DNA from: Pirellulaceae bacterium
GTDB lineage: Bacteria > Planctomycetota > Planctomycetia > Pirellulales > Pirellulaceae
Length of the DNA stretch: 41,170 bases
Direction of reading: 5' to 3'
Assembly: GCA_022446825.1 (NCBI GenBank)
Contig: JAKVBY010000035.1
Location: 54,076 to 95,245 of the forward strand
This document shows positions 34,490 through 41,170 of the stretch, piece by piece (within the stretch, counting starts at the first letter, position 1; each line of letters begins with the position of its first letter). The position numbers and the translations under genes were made by a program. The notes under the pieces were generated by a model, which did not search any database, was not told the DNA's origin, and saw only the letters and a program-made list of their open reading frames with translations.

Positions 34490-36199
34490 TTAATCAGGAG
34501 ATTTTCCTGGCCCGAAGACGACACGCCCCGGCGTTAATCCGGTCGTCTTGCCACCTTCAAGAACGAGTTGCCCATTCACCAGCACGTCGCGTACGCCAGT
34601 GGCCAATTGGTGAGGTGTGTCAAATGTGGCGTGATCGCGAATTGTCTCGGGATCAAAAATTACGATGTCTGCAAAATGCTTTGGGGCCAGCCGCCCCCGA
34701 CGTTCAATTCGCAGAGTGTCAGCGGGTAAGGAGGTAAGTTTTTGAATCGCACTTTCCAGTGAGAGCACTTTTTCATCGCGCACATAACGACCGAGAAGCC
34801 GCGCAAAGTTGCCATACGCCCGCGGATGGGGATTGGATTTAAGGAAGGCTCCTACGGGGTTTAAGGCAGCGGCGTCCGATCCGAAACTGACCCAAGGCAA
34901 TGACATCTTTTTCTTGACATTCTCTTCGCTCATCAAGAAATAGACCGATTCCACTCGACTGTTGTCCTCAATGACCAAGTCCATAGCGGTTTCTTCGGCC
35001 GATTTGTTGCGCTGACGTGCGACCTCAGCGAGTGTTTTTCCGGTCAAGTGTTTTAGTTCGGGATTTCTGAAACCGACGAGAAGAACCTGCTCAGGCGATC
35101 CTGCCATTAGTAAAAGATTTTCCCAATCATCAGCGGGCTCTTTCATCTCTTGAGCGACGCGTTCGCGAATGGAGGGGTCTCGCAAACGGTCACGCCAGCG
35201 ATTGAATCCGCCTTCCTGAACCCAAGGGGGCATACTGGCGTTCAGACCAGTTGCACCGGCAGTGTAGGTGTACATGTTGGCAGAAATTTGCATCCCCTGA
35301 GATCTGGCAAGCTCGACCTTGTTGATGACTTGATCGAGTTTGTGCCAATTTTCTTTTCCGGCGGCCTTCAAATGATAGATTTCTGCAGCGATCCCAGACT
35401 TCTCTGCGATATGCAACAATTCATCTACAGCTTCGAGCAATTTGTTACCTTCACTCCGCAGGTGTGAGATGTAGACGCCATTGTATTCGGCAGCGACTTT
35501 ACAGAACTCAATGAGTTCTTCAGTCGATGCATAGAATGCGGGCGCATAAATCAAGGAAGAGCCGATTCCTAAAGCGCCCGCTTCCATCTCTTGTTGGATG
35601 AGTTGACGCATGGTTTCTAATTCTTCTGAGGTTGCTTGGCGATTTTCATAACCGACGGTATGGATTCGTAGCGTTGTTGCTCCGATAAACGATGCGATGT
35701 TGGGTGCGACTCCCCGGGACTGAAGATGATGCAGGTATTCAGCAAGGGTCGTCCATGAGACTTCGTATTCAATGTCTCCTTGGTCCCTTGCGAGATCGGC
35801 TTTCATTGTTTTGTTAAGTGGCCCCATGGACCAACCCTCGCCGAAAATCTCTAAGGTGACACCTTGCCGGATATCGCTCATGGCGCGGCCATCTTCGAGC
35901 AATGAAGCTGTCGCCCAGCTGAGTACGTTAATAAAGCCCGGGGCGACGGCCATTCCTCTAGCAGAGATAGATTGTTTGGCATTCGCGTCAGATAAATCGT
36001 CGATTGCTGTAATCAGATCCCCACTAATTCCAATGTCAGCGGTAAAGGGAGGGCCTCCATTCCCATCGTAGATCTGACCGTCATGAATGATGATGTCGAA
36101 ATTGTGTTCGGGAGTGGTTGGCTGGGCCTTGAGACGAACGGCTTGCTGGCAGACGGCTACTAGCAGTGCCGTCGAAATGAAGAGATGTTTTGGTATCAT
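34490..36199 (-). CDS. Exported D-aminoacylase-like amidohydrolase with altered metal site
   Basis: A 569-residue protein of the amidohydrolase superfamily, D-aminoacylase (N-acyl-D-amino-acid deacylase) branch. The ATG at 36199, with GGAG seven bases upstream, gives a signal peptide ending near RLKAQ, so it is exported. Family signs are the DGQIYDGNGGP entry, PGFIN, YISHLRSEG, IYHLKAAG, SFGSDAAAL and the C-terminal GRLAPKHFADIVIFDPETI, quoted in part as APKHFADIVIFD. Two key elements differ. The HxH after PGFID reads LSW (L93-S-W95), and no Cys is found in the region that in D-aminoacylases reads GNCG; here it is GEGWSMGP (120-127). The family-like fold is clear but the activity may not be. 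Expected metal ligands H in ISH and the Asp of GSD remain. Confidence 0.86.
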   Translation of the reverse strand: MIPKHLFISTALLVAVCQQAVRLKAQPTTPEHNFDIIIHDGQIYDGNGGPPFTADIGISGDLITAIDDLSDANAKQSISARGMAVAPGFINVLSWATASLLEDGRAMSDIRQGVTLEIFGEGWSMGPLNKTMKADLARDQGDIEYEVSWTTLAEYLHHLQSRGVAPNIASFIGATTLRIHTVGYENRQATSEELETMRQLIQQEMEAGALGIGSSLIYAPAFYASTEELIEFCKVAAEYNGVYISHLRSEGNKLLEAVDELLHIAEKSGIAAEIYHLKAAGKENWHKLDQVINKVELARSQGMQISANMYTYTAGATGLNASMPPWVQEGGFNRWRDRLRDPSIRERVAQEMKEPADDWENLLLMAGSPEQVLLVGFRNPELKHLTGKTLAEVARQRNKSAEETAMDLVIEDNSRVESVYFLMSEENVKKKMSLPWVSFGSDAAALNPVGAFLKSNPHPRAYGNFARLLGRYVRDEKVLSLESAIQKLTSLPADTLRIERRGRLAPKHFADIVIFDPETIRDHATFDTPHQLATGVRDVLVNGQLVLEGGKTTGLTPGRVVFGPGKSPD

Positions 36200-36299
36200 C
36201 GTTAACTCCGTACTAGAATTCAAAGATTGCTGTCAGTGTGAAAGCCGATATAACCTAGCAATCTTGTTCTTGATTTGACCCTGCTGGCTGATTTGTTTG

Positions 36300-37055
36300 A
36301 TGTCGAGCGAAAAATCATTGGCGGTTGTCCTGCGCATTGTGGACTTCAGTGAGTCGAGTTACGTCGTCACATTGTTTACTGAGGACTTTGGCAAGATAAC
36401 CGCTTTGGCCAAAGGAGCCAAACGGCCTAAAGGCCCTTTTGAGTCTGCCCTTGACCTCTTAGCGGTCTGTCGAATAGTGTTCTTACACAAATCGTCTGAT
36501 GCCCTTGACTTGCTTACAGAAGCCAAGCTTGAGCGGCGGTTCCGGGGAGCGACTCGCAATTTAGCTCGTCTGTATGCGGGTTATTACGTGGCGGAATTAC
36601 TCACAGAATTAACCGATGAGGGGGACCCTCATGCGGAACTGTTCCGCGCGGCTTGTGATTCGCTAGCGGCGTTGGAAGGTGAAGAACAGCTTGACATGGT
36701 GATTGTGCGGTATGAGTTGACGGCTTTGCGATTATTGGGACATTTGCCGAGATTTGGTGAATGTGTCCGTTGTAGTGACGCGGTCAGGGGTGAAGGAAGG
36801 ATTGCTTTTGGGCAGCTTGCGGGAGGGGTTTTGTGTCAGCGATGTCGCGTCGGGCAACGCCAAGTTGTAAGTGTGACAGCTGATACGATCAGAATATTAA
36901 AGCAAATCTCTGACCCGCAATTGCCAAAATCACACAAGATCGAGGTGAAACGTACGTTGCGCGGTGAATTGCGAGGGCTGCTAAACCAATATGTGTCAAA
37001 CCTTTTGGGGCATCGGCCGAAAATGCACAAGTATCTAGAACTGATTGCAGAATAG
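36300..37055 (+). CDS. recO: DNA repair protein RecO
   Basis: Loads RecA at gaps with RecR and anneals single strands. In the 251-residue protein the N-terminal OB fold is LAVVLRIVDFSESSYVVTLF, quoted in part as VLRIVDFSESSYVV, and FGKITALAKGAKRPK. The zinc finger is C155-x2-C158 and C179-x2-C182 (FGECVRCS and GVLCQRC). I choose the ATG at 36300 over the TTG at 36297. It is divergent from the amidohydrolase gene with about 100 bases between the two starts, and precedes the BamD-like gene by 36 bases. Confidence 0.95.
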   Translation: MSSEKSLAVVLRIVDFSESSYVVTLFTEDFGKITALAKGAKRPKGPFESALDLLAVCRIVFLHKSSDALDLLTEAKLERRFRGATRNLARLYAGYYVAELLTELTDEGDPHAELFRAACDSLAALEGEEQLDMVIVRYELTALRLLGHLPRFGECVRCSDAVRGEGRIAFGQLAGGVLCQRCRVGQRQVVSVTADTIRILKQISDPQLPKSHKIEVKRTLRGELRGLLNQYVSNLLGHRPKMHKYLELIAE

Positions 37056-37091
37056 TGTAAGTAGCCAAACTAAAGGGCAAGGAAGTCCGTG

Positions 37092-38363
37092 ATGTTAAGC
37101 AAGGATGTTCGTACTGCGATCCAAGGCGTTGTGATTTTGACGGTCTGCTTTTCAGGTTGTTCGATGTTTCAAAAGGATCGAACCCCCGATGCCTCGATTC
37201 TTCAGTCGGGCTACCAGACCTCGCATTGGAGTGGAAGTGAGACCTATTTGGAAGCTAATGAAGAAGAAGATGGAATTGCAATTAGCGATTTTTCCCCGCA
37301 GAATATCGCCAAGAGTGTGTCCAATTCAGTCAAAGTTGCCACCGGCAATGGAGCCAATCCTGAGGTGGCCAAGCAGCTTTATCAGCAAGCTGACCAACTC
37401 TATCGGCAGGCTGCAAATACGCATTCCGAAACTGCTTCCGGTACACGTGGCGAATTATTTGAGCAAGCGGCCGAAGGATTTGAAGAGGCAGCAGGTCGAT
37501 GGCCGGAATCGGCGCTCGCGCAGGATGCCATGTTTATGGTAGGAGAAAGTTTTTTCTTTTCGGATCAGTATGCGAAAGCAAACGATTGTTATGAAAAACT
37601 CCTCGTCAAGTATCCCCACACTCGACACCTAGATGTTGTCGAGGCGCGGCGTTTTTCAATTGCGAGTTTTTGGTTAAGCCTCTATGAAAAAAATCCACCA
37701 GCGTTTTATGCGTTTAATTTCTTTGACTCGACAAGGCCGATGAGAGATATGTTTGGGCATGCTGTGCGAATCTTTGACAAAATTCGCTTTGATGACCCGA
37801 CCGGGAAAATAGCAGACGATGCGACGTTAGCAGCTGGGAATGCACATTTACGGGCCGGTAATTTTTCTCAGGCCAACGATTTTTATGCCGATCTCCGCAA
37901 AACCTTTCCCAGTAGTGAGCACCAATTTCACGCACATCTGTTCGGGATCGAAGCAAAATTGTCATCTTATGATGGACCGCAATACTCTGGCGATGTGCTG
38001 GATGACACGGAAGAATTGATTGATCAGATTCGTAAGCAGTTTCCTGTGAAATCACGTGAGCACCAAGAGTATTTAACGCGCACGCATGCGAAAGCTCGAC
38101 TTCAGAAAGCCACCCGGGAGTGGGAAATGGCGAGGTTTTTCGACCGGCGCCGTCAATATGGTGCAGCACGGATGTACTATCAAGACCTTGTCAATAATTA
38201 TAGCGACGTTCGATCTCTATCACTGCAGGCTCAAGAAAGGTTGCAGGAGATTGCTGACCGACCAGCAACCCCCAAAAATTACGTCGCTTGGTTGACAGAC
38301 CTCTTTCCTGAAACGGAAGACGCCAAGCCCTTGATTCCTGTGGGCACTTCGTTGTTGCGATAG
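37092..38363 (+). CDS. BamD-like outer-membrane assembly lipoprotein with TPR
   Basis: A 423-residue predicted lipoprotein. The signal peptide ends in a lipobox-like FSGC (lipidated Cys23). The middle (about 95-330) has tetratricopeptide-type repeats: LAQDAMFMVGESFFFSDQYA, KANDCYEKLLVKYPHTRH and, later, ATLAAGNAHLRAGNFSQAND. This is the BamD arrangement, the lipoprotein that helps insert beta-barrel proteins into the outer membrane. BamD in E. coli is about 245 residues; this one is longer at both ends. ATG 37092 is used (AAGGAAG just upstream); a GTG at 37089 is also possible. The LptE-like gene follows 11 bases after the stop. Confidence 0.85.
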   Translation: MLSKDVRTAIQGVVILTVCFSGCSMFQKDRTPDASILQSGYQTSHWSGSETYLEANEEEDGIAISDFSPQNIAKSVSNSVKVATGNGANPEVAKQLYQQADQLYRQAANTHSETASGTRGELFEQAAEGFEEAAGRWPESALAQDAMFMVGESFFFSDQYAKANDCYEKLLVKYPHTRHLDVVEARRFSIASFWLSLYEKNPPAFYAFNFFDSTRPMRDMFGHAVRIFDKIRFDDPTGKIADDATLAAGNAHLRAGNFSQANDFYADLRKTFPSSEHQFHAHLFGIEAKLSSYDGPQYSGDVLDDTEELIDQIRKQFPVKSREHQEYLTRTHAKARLQKATREWEMARFFDRRRQYGAARMYYQDLVNNYSDVRSLSLQAQERLQEIADRPATPKNYVAWLTDLFPETEDAKPLIPVGTSLLR

Positions 38364-38374
38364 TTCAGGTTGCG

Positions 38375-38932
38375 ATGAAGGAAAAAAAGACAACTCGAAA
38401 TCGGTTTGTTTTACTCAACAGTGTGTTGTTGTCGCTCTTGGTGACGGGGCATTTGGTGGGCTGTGCAGGGTATCGCTTCGGTTCGGCTTCTCTTTTTCCT
38501 ACGGAAGTTCGTACAGTTTATGTTCCCGTTTTTCGCTCGGATAGTTTTCGTCGCCATCTGGCGGAACGTTTAACCGAAGCAGTTGTAAAGGAATTAGAGA
38601 GACGAACGCCGTACAAGGTGGTTGTGGACGATGTTGCGGATAGTGTGTTATCCGGGAAGATTGTTTCGACTCGAAAACGAGTGCTTGCAGAAGATATTAA
38701 TGACAATCCTCGTGACATTGAAGTATCGATGAAGGTCGAGGCGACTTGGCACGATCACAGGTCGAACCTCATGATGCAAACCGTCGTTCTGCCGATTCCC
38801 GCCTTGTCGCTGGCCGTGGGAAATGGAACAGCGTTTGTTCCCGAAGGCGGTCAGTCGATAGCCACCGCTCAGCAGGATTCGATTGAAGACATTGCCACGC
38901 AGATTGTTTCCCAAATGGAGTCGAGTTGGTAA
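38375..38932 (+). CDS. lptE: LptE-like LPS-assembly lipoprotein
   Basis: A 185-residue predicted lipoprotein: signal peptide with lipobox LVGC (Cys30), followed at once by GYRFG (32-36), the hallmark of LptE. The body TVYVPVFRSDSFRRHLAERL, quoted in part as VYVPVFRSDSF, and the repeated SGKIVSTRKR and DIEVSMKVEATW are like the LptE/LptE-type fold. LptE plugs LptD in the outer membrane and helps insert lipopolysaccharide. It lies 11 bases after the BamD-like gene, so both are probably one transcript with recO. Confidence 0.85.
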   Translation: MKEKKTTRNRFVLLNSVLLSLLVTGHLVGCAGYRFGSASLFPTEVRTVYVPVFRSDSFRRHLAERLTEAVVKELERRTPYKVVVDDVADSVLSGKIVSTRKRVLAEDINDNPRDIEVSMKVEATWHDHRSNLMMQTVVLPIPALSLAVGNGTAFVPEGGQSIATAQQDSIEDIATQIVSQMESSW

Positions 38933-38980
38933 ATCGCTTGCCACGCAGCCGCTGGGTGTTGTTTAAGCGGGCCATTGGTC

Positions 38981-39511
38981 TTAAGTGCACTGAGCGAGAG
39001 CGGTTTCGAACGTCTTCAAGATGCCGATGTTGTATAAGACGAATCGTATGCTGAGTGGGGCGTCGTTGCGGATTTTAAAATTGAGATAAGTCTCTAACGC
39101 GATGTGTGCCGCAGGTTGGAGTGGATATCCATAAGCACCCGTGCTGATGGCGGGAAATGCGATGCTTTGGCAGTCGTGTGTTGTTGCCAGCACAAGGCTA
39201 GTGCGATAGGCAGAACGGAGAAGCTCAGGTTCGCAGTGGTAGCCGTCCGTCCAGATGGGACCAACGGCGTGAATAACGTATTTTGTGCTTAGGTGGCCGG
39301 CGGTTGTGATGACGGCTGATCCTGTTTGGCAGCCTTGCGGGTAGTGGCGTTGTGTTTCCTGCTTGATTGTTGGGCCGCCGAAGCGGTGGATTGCGCCATC
39401 GACGCCACCTCCCCCAGAAAGGCGGCAATTGGCTGCGTTGACGATGGCGTCCGTGGTTTGTTGTGTGATGTCGCCCTGGACTAATTGGATTGGTGTGAGC
39501 TGGGAAGTCAT
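38981..39511 (-). CDS. Macro domain protein, O-acetyl-ADP-ribose deacetylase type
   Basis: A 176-residue, single-domain macro protein, cytoplasmic. It binds ADP-ribose and in the MacroD group removes the acetyl group of O-acetyl-ADP-ribose or ADP-ribose from proteins. Seen: VQGDITQQTTDAIVNAAN, the catalytic-loop GGGGVDGAIH, GSAVITTAGHLSTKYVIHAVGP, quoted in part as TAGHLSTKYVIHAVGP, and FPAISTGAYGYP. The gene is convergent with the LptE-like gene. Confidence 0.95.
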   Translation of the reverse strand: MTSQLTPIQLVQGDITQQTTDAIVNAANCRLSGGGGVDGAIHRFGGPTIKQETQRHYPQGCQTGSAVITTAGHLSTKYVIHAVGPIWTDGYHCEPELLRSAYRTSLVLATTHDCQSIAFPAISTGAYGYPLQPAAHIALETYLNFKIRNDAPLSIRFVLYNIGILKTFETALAQCT

Positions 39512-39693
39512 TGCTGCTGCTATCTGTCAGAATTTAAGAGAAGGTGTGGAGCCATCTTTGGCGGCTGAGGGCGTCGGGTTGGCGTTTCGCGCTTGACGGG
39601 GGATGGGAAGGTCTTCAAAATGCCCCGGCTTATGTACTTCTCGGTGAAATGCCACTTGAATTTATAAGTTGTGCGAATCATAAGAGAGTTGTA

Positions 39694-40632
39694 ATGTCAT
39701 ATTTCCCCCAACTTGAACGCCCTCTCAAGCACTTTTGTGGAGTGGGAGTGCTGTGGCTGCTGTGTGCTTGGGCATCGGTTGCTGTGGGGCGAGAATTGTT
39801 TGTGGATAACCAGACGGGGGATGACGGCCGTAATGGCAGAGCTGCTACGGTCGATGGCAACAACGGTCCATTTCGAACTATTGCACGGGCATTGAAGGAA
39901 GCGAATTTTGGCGATCGGATTATAATTGCGAAAACGCCCGATCCCTATCGTGAGAGTATCACGTTGCAAGGGGGAAGGCACAGTGGAATCGCTGGGGGAG
40001 AGTTTGAAATTGTTGGCAATGGCGCGGTTGTCGATGGATCTCGCTCGGTGCCTCAGGGATGGTGGAAGCATTTTCGAGGTGATGTGTTTCGCTTCCGACC
40101 ACCGAAAATGAGTTTTCAAACGTTGTTTCTTGACGGGGTGCCTGCGGTTCGGAAGTACGCAGAAAAAGCGAGCAATCGGCTGCCAAATCTGGAGCCGTTG
40201 GAATGGTGTTTGTTCAATCGCCATGTCTATTTTCGCACGAGCGAGCAACAGGTTCCTCAGTCTTTTAATCTTGCTTACACCGCGCTGCCTGTGGGCATCA
40301 CAATCTACGAAACCCGTCACGTCATCGTGCGAGACCTCGTAATTCAAGGGTTTCAACTTGATGGCGTGAACGCGCATGACAATGCGTTTGATACCTTGCT
40401 CGTTGGGTTAACCTGTCGAGGAAACGGTCGTAGTGGCATCTCTGTTGGCGGTGCTTCACGAGCTGAAATTGTTGCCTCGTTGGTTGGTAGTAATGGTGAG
40501 GCACAGGTGCGAACCGAAGGAAAGTCGCATACGATTCTCGTTAACTGCGACCTGGTTGAGCATGATGTCGTCCCGAAACTCGACCGCCGCGGTGGGGAAG
40601 TTCGCGTTGAAGGCAGTACAAATCTTCCCTAG
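39694..40632 (+). CDS. Exported right-handed beta-helix protein
   Basis: A 312-residue protein. The ATG at 39694 gives a signal-like start with hydrophobic core GVLWLLCAWASVAVG (about 17-31); upstream starts would only add 50 unsupported residues. Repeating short strands appear from about residue 70: RTIARALKEANFGDRIIIAK, quoted in part as ALKEANFGDRIIIA, then EIVGNGAVVDGS, HVIVRDLVIQGFQLDGVNAHDN, quoted in part as VIVRDLVIQGFQLDG, and SGISVGGASRAEIVASLV. This fits the parallel beta-helix fold of pectate-lyase-like surface proteins. No catalytic set is recognised and there is no anchoring C-terminal tail visible. Confidence 0.75.
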   Translation: MSYFPQLERPLKHFCGVGVLWLLCAWASVAVGRELFVDNQTGDDGRNGRAATVDGNNGPFRTIARALKEANFGDRIIIAKTPDPYRESITLQGGRHSGIAGGEFEIVGNGAVVDGSRSVPQGWWKHFRGDVFRFRPPKMSFQTLFLDGVPAVRKYAEKASNRLPNLEPLEWCLFNRHVYFRTSEQQVPQSFNLAYTALPVGITIYETRHVIVRDLVIQGFQLDGVNAHDNAFDTLLVGLTCRGNGRSGISVGGASRAEIVASLVGSNGEAQVRTEGKSHTILVNCDLVEHDVVPKLDRRGGEVRVEGSTNLP

Positions 40633-40637
40633 CCAGA

Positions 40638-40667
40638 GCACCTGATATTTTGATCCGCAGGTGTTTT
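40638..40667 (+). terminator. Weak candidate terminator after the beta-helix gene
   Basis: CACCTG and CAGGTG form a 6-7 bp stem with a long (about 15-base) loop, followed by TTTT. The long loop makes it weak. The rest of 40633-40763 shows nothing I can name. Confidence 0.25.
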
Positions 40668-40763
40668 AGTCCCTCCGCAACGCCCGTTGGAGCTGTTTGT
40701 CTCTGACGATCGGTCCATTGTAAACTTCCTGGCGGTGCTTCGTTCGTGTTCTACGTGTGCGTT

Positions 40764-41170
40764 CTAGGAGCTGTGCGGTCGCCAGAGCCAATCTTTGTGG
40801 TCCTCGTCCGTGGCATTGCCCTTGATGCTTTGGGCTTTGCCATCGATGTCCTGAGGCGAGGCATGCTCCTTGTCGGTGGATTCGCCCTTAATATCTCCAA
40901 GCTGATTAATGTTGTCTGCAGAATCCGCGTCTATCTGCTCACTGAGCTCTACCACAGCGGCAGCTTCAAGCGAAGGAGCAACCCAAAAGCCATCCGAACC
41001 GGGTTGCTTCTGCAGTGAGGGATTACCAATGATCGTCCAGTCGTTTTCTTGGCTGTTTGCAACTTCTTCATGACCGCTCATGTCGACCGTTGTCTCGAGG
41101 CTTGGATTGCCGACGATCGTCCAGTCGTTACCCGGTGGCTGAGGTTGCGGATTGAATCCCACATCAGCTG
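40764..41170 (-). CDS. Partial protein with 28-residue NDWTIxGNPSL repeat
   Basis: The frame is open to the right edge and ends with TAG at 40764; a GTG at 41162 is possible but nothing shows it is the real start. The sequence begins GFNPQPQPPG, then two near-identical copies of NDWTI(V/I)GNPSL, 28 residues apart, and a degenerate third (GFWVAPSL). At DNA level the copies are 41104-41129 and 41020-41045 and differ at several positions. The remainder is very acidic and polar. There is no recognised family; the composition suggests a secreted or surface repeat protein, but this is a guess. Only the C-terminal part is in the window. Confidence 0.6.
   Translation of the reverse strand, partial: ADVGFNPQPQPPGNDWTIVGNPSLETTVDMSGHEEVANSQENDWTIIGNPSLQKQPGSDGFWVAPSLEAAAVVELSEQIDADSADNINQLGDIKGESTDKEHASPQDIDGKAQSIKGNATDEDHKDWLWRPHSS

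Noticed and set aside
1..41170. Search for CRISPR arrays, insertion sequences, phage genes, toxin-antitoxin pairs and rRNA/tRNA genes
   Set aside because: No regularly spaced repeats, transposase motifs or RNA gene signatures were seen in either strand.

Overview
The window looks like a chromosomal segment of a planctomycete, most likely of the Pirellulaceae or a close relative. The best pointers are a Tat-exported DUF1501 protein paired with a DUF1549/DUF1553 protein carrying a planctomycete-type cytochrome domain (12949-16614), many secreted proteins of no known function, and a roughly 50% GC genome with frequent GTG and TTG starts. BamD-like and LptE-like lipoproteins (37092-38932) argue for an outer membrane with an assembled surface layer. 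The taxonomic call is inference from gene content; there is no rRNA or tRNA gene in the window.

Layout. 1-714 (minus): the N-terminal part of a secreted, P460-like protein with a repeated C-terminal module. 801-8142 (minus): a high-affinity phosphate uptake operon pstS-pstC-pstA-pstB, with very large permeases, a perfect stem-loop between pstS and pstC, and 11-bp-spaced TTAACA-type repeats upstream of pstS that look like a Pho box. No phoU is present. 8465-10513 (minus): a transporter with a PTS EIIA-like domain fused to an SLC4/bicarbonate-type membrane domain. 10777-12815 (plus): a zinc-ribbon membrane protein and an HD phosphohydrolase. 12949-19949 (minus): DUF1501, DUF1549/DUF1553, rhodanese, seryl-tRNA synthetase and an M20 peptidase.

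20238-28966 (plus): ClpS-like adaptor, MtaB, a secreted protein with two SPOR-like halves, RdgB, a small membrane protein, a TrmH-type methyltransferase, a decayed tsaD relic, then purA-uppS-cdsA. 29185-34335 (plus): phoH, 7TM-HD (PgpH/YqfF-like), ybeY and a CNNM/HlyC-type CBS protein, a familiar conserved cluster. 34490-36199 (minus): an exported D-aminoacylase-like amidohydrolase lacking the usual metal ligands. 36300-38932 (plus): recO, BamD-like, LptE-like. 38981-39511 (minus): macrodomain. 39694-40632 (plus): exported beta-helix protein. 40764-41170 (minus): partial protein with a 28-residue repeat.

Most genes are housekeeping. The least ordinary items are the EIIA-SLC4 fusion, the putative Pho boxes, the tsaD relic with an intact ribosome-binding site but a nonsense codon and a deletion, and the amidohydrolase with a remodelled active site. 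I found no CRISPR array, insertion sequence, phage or clear defence system.
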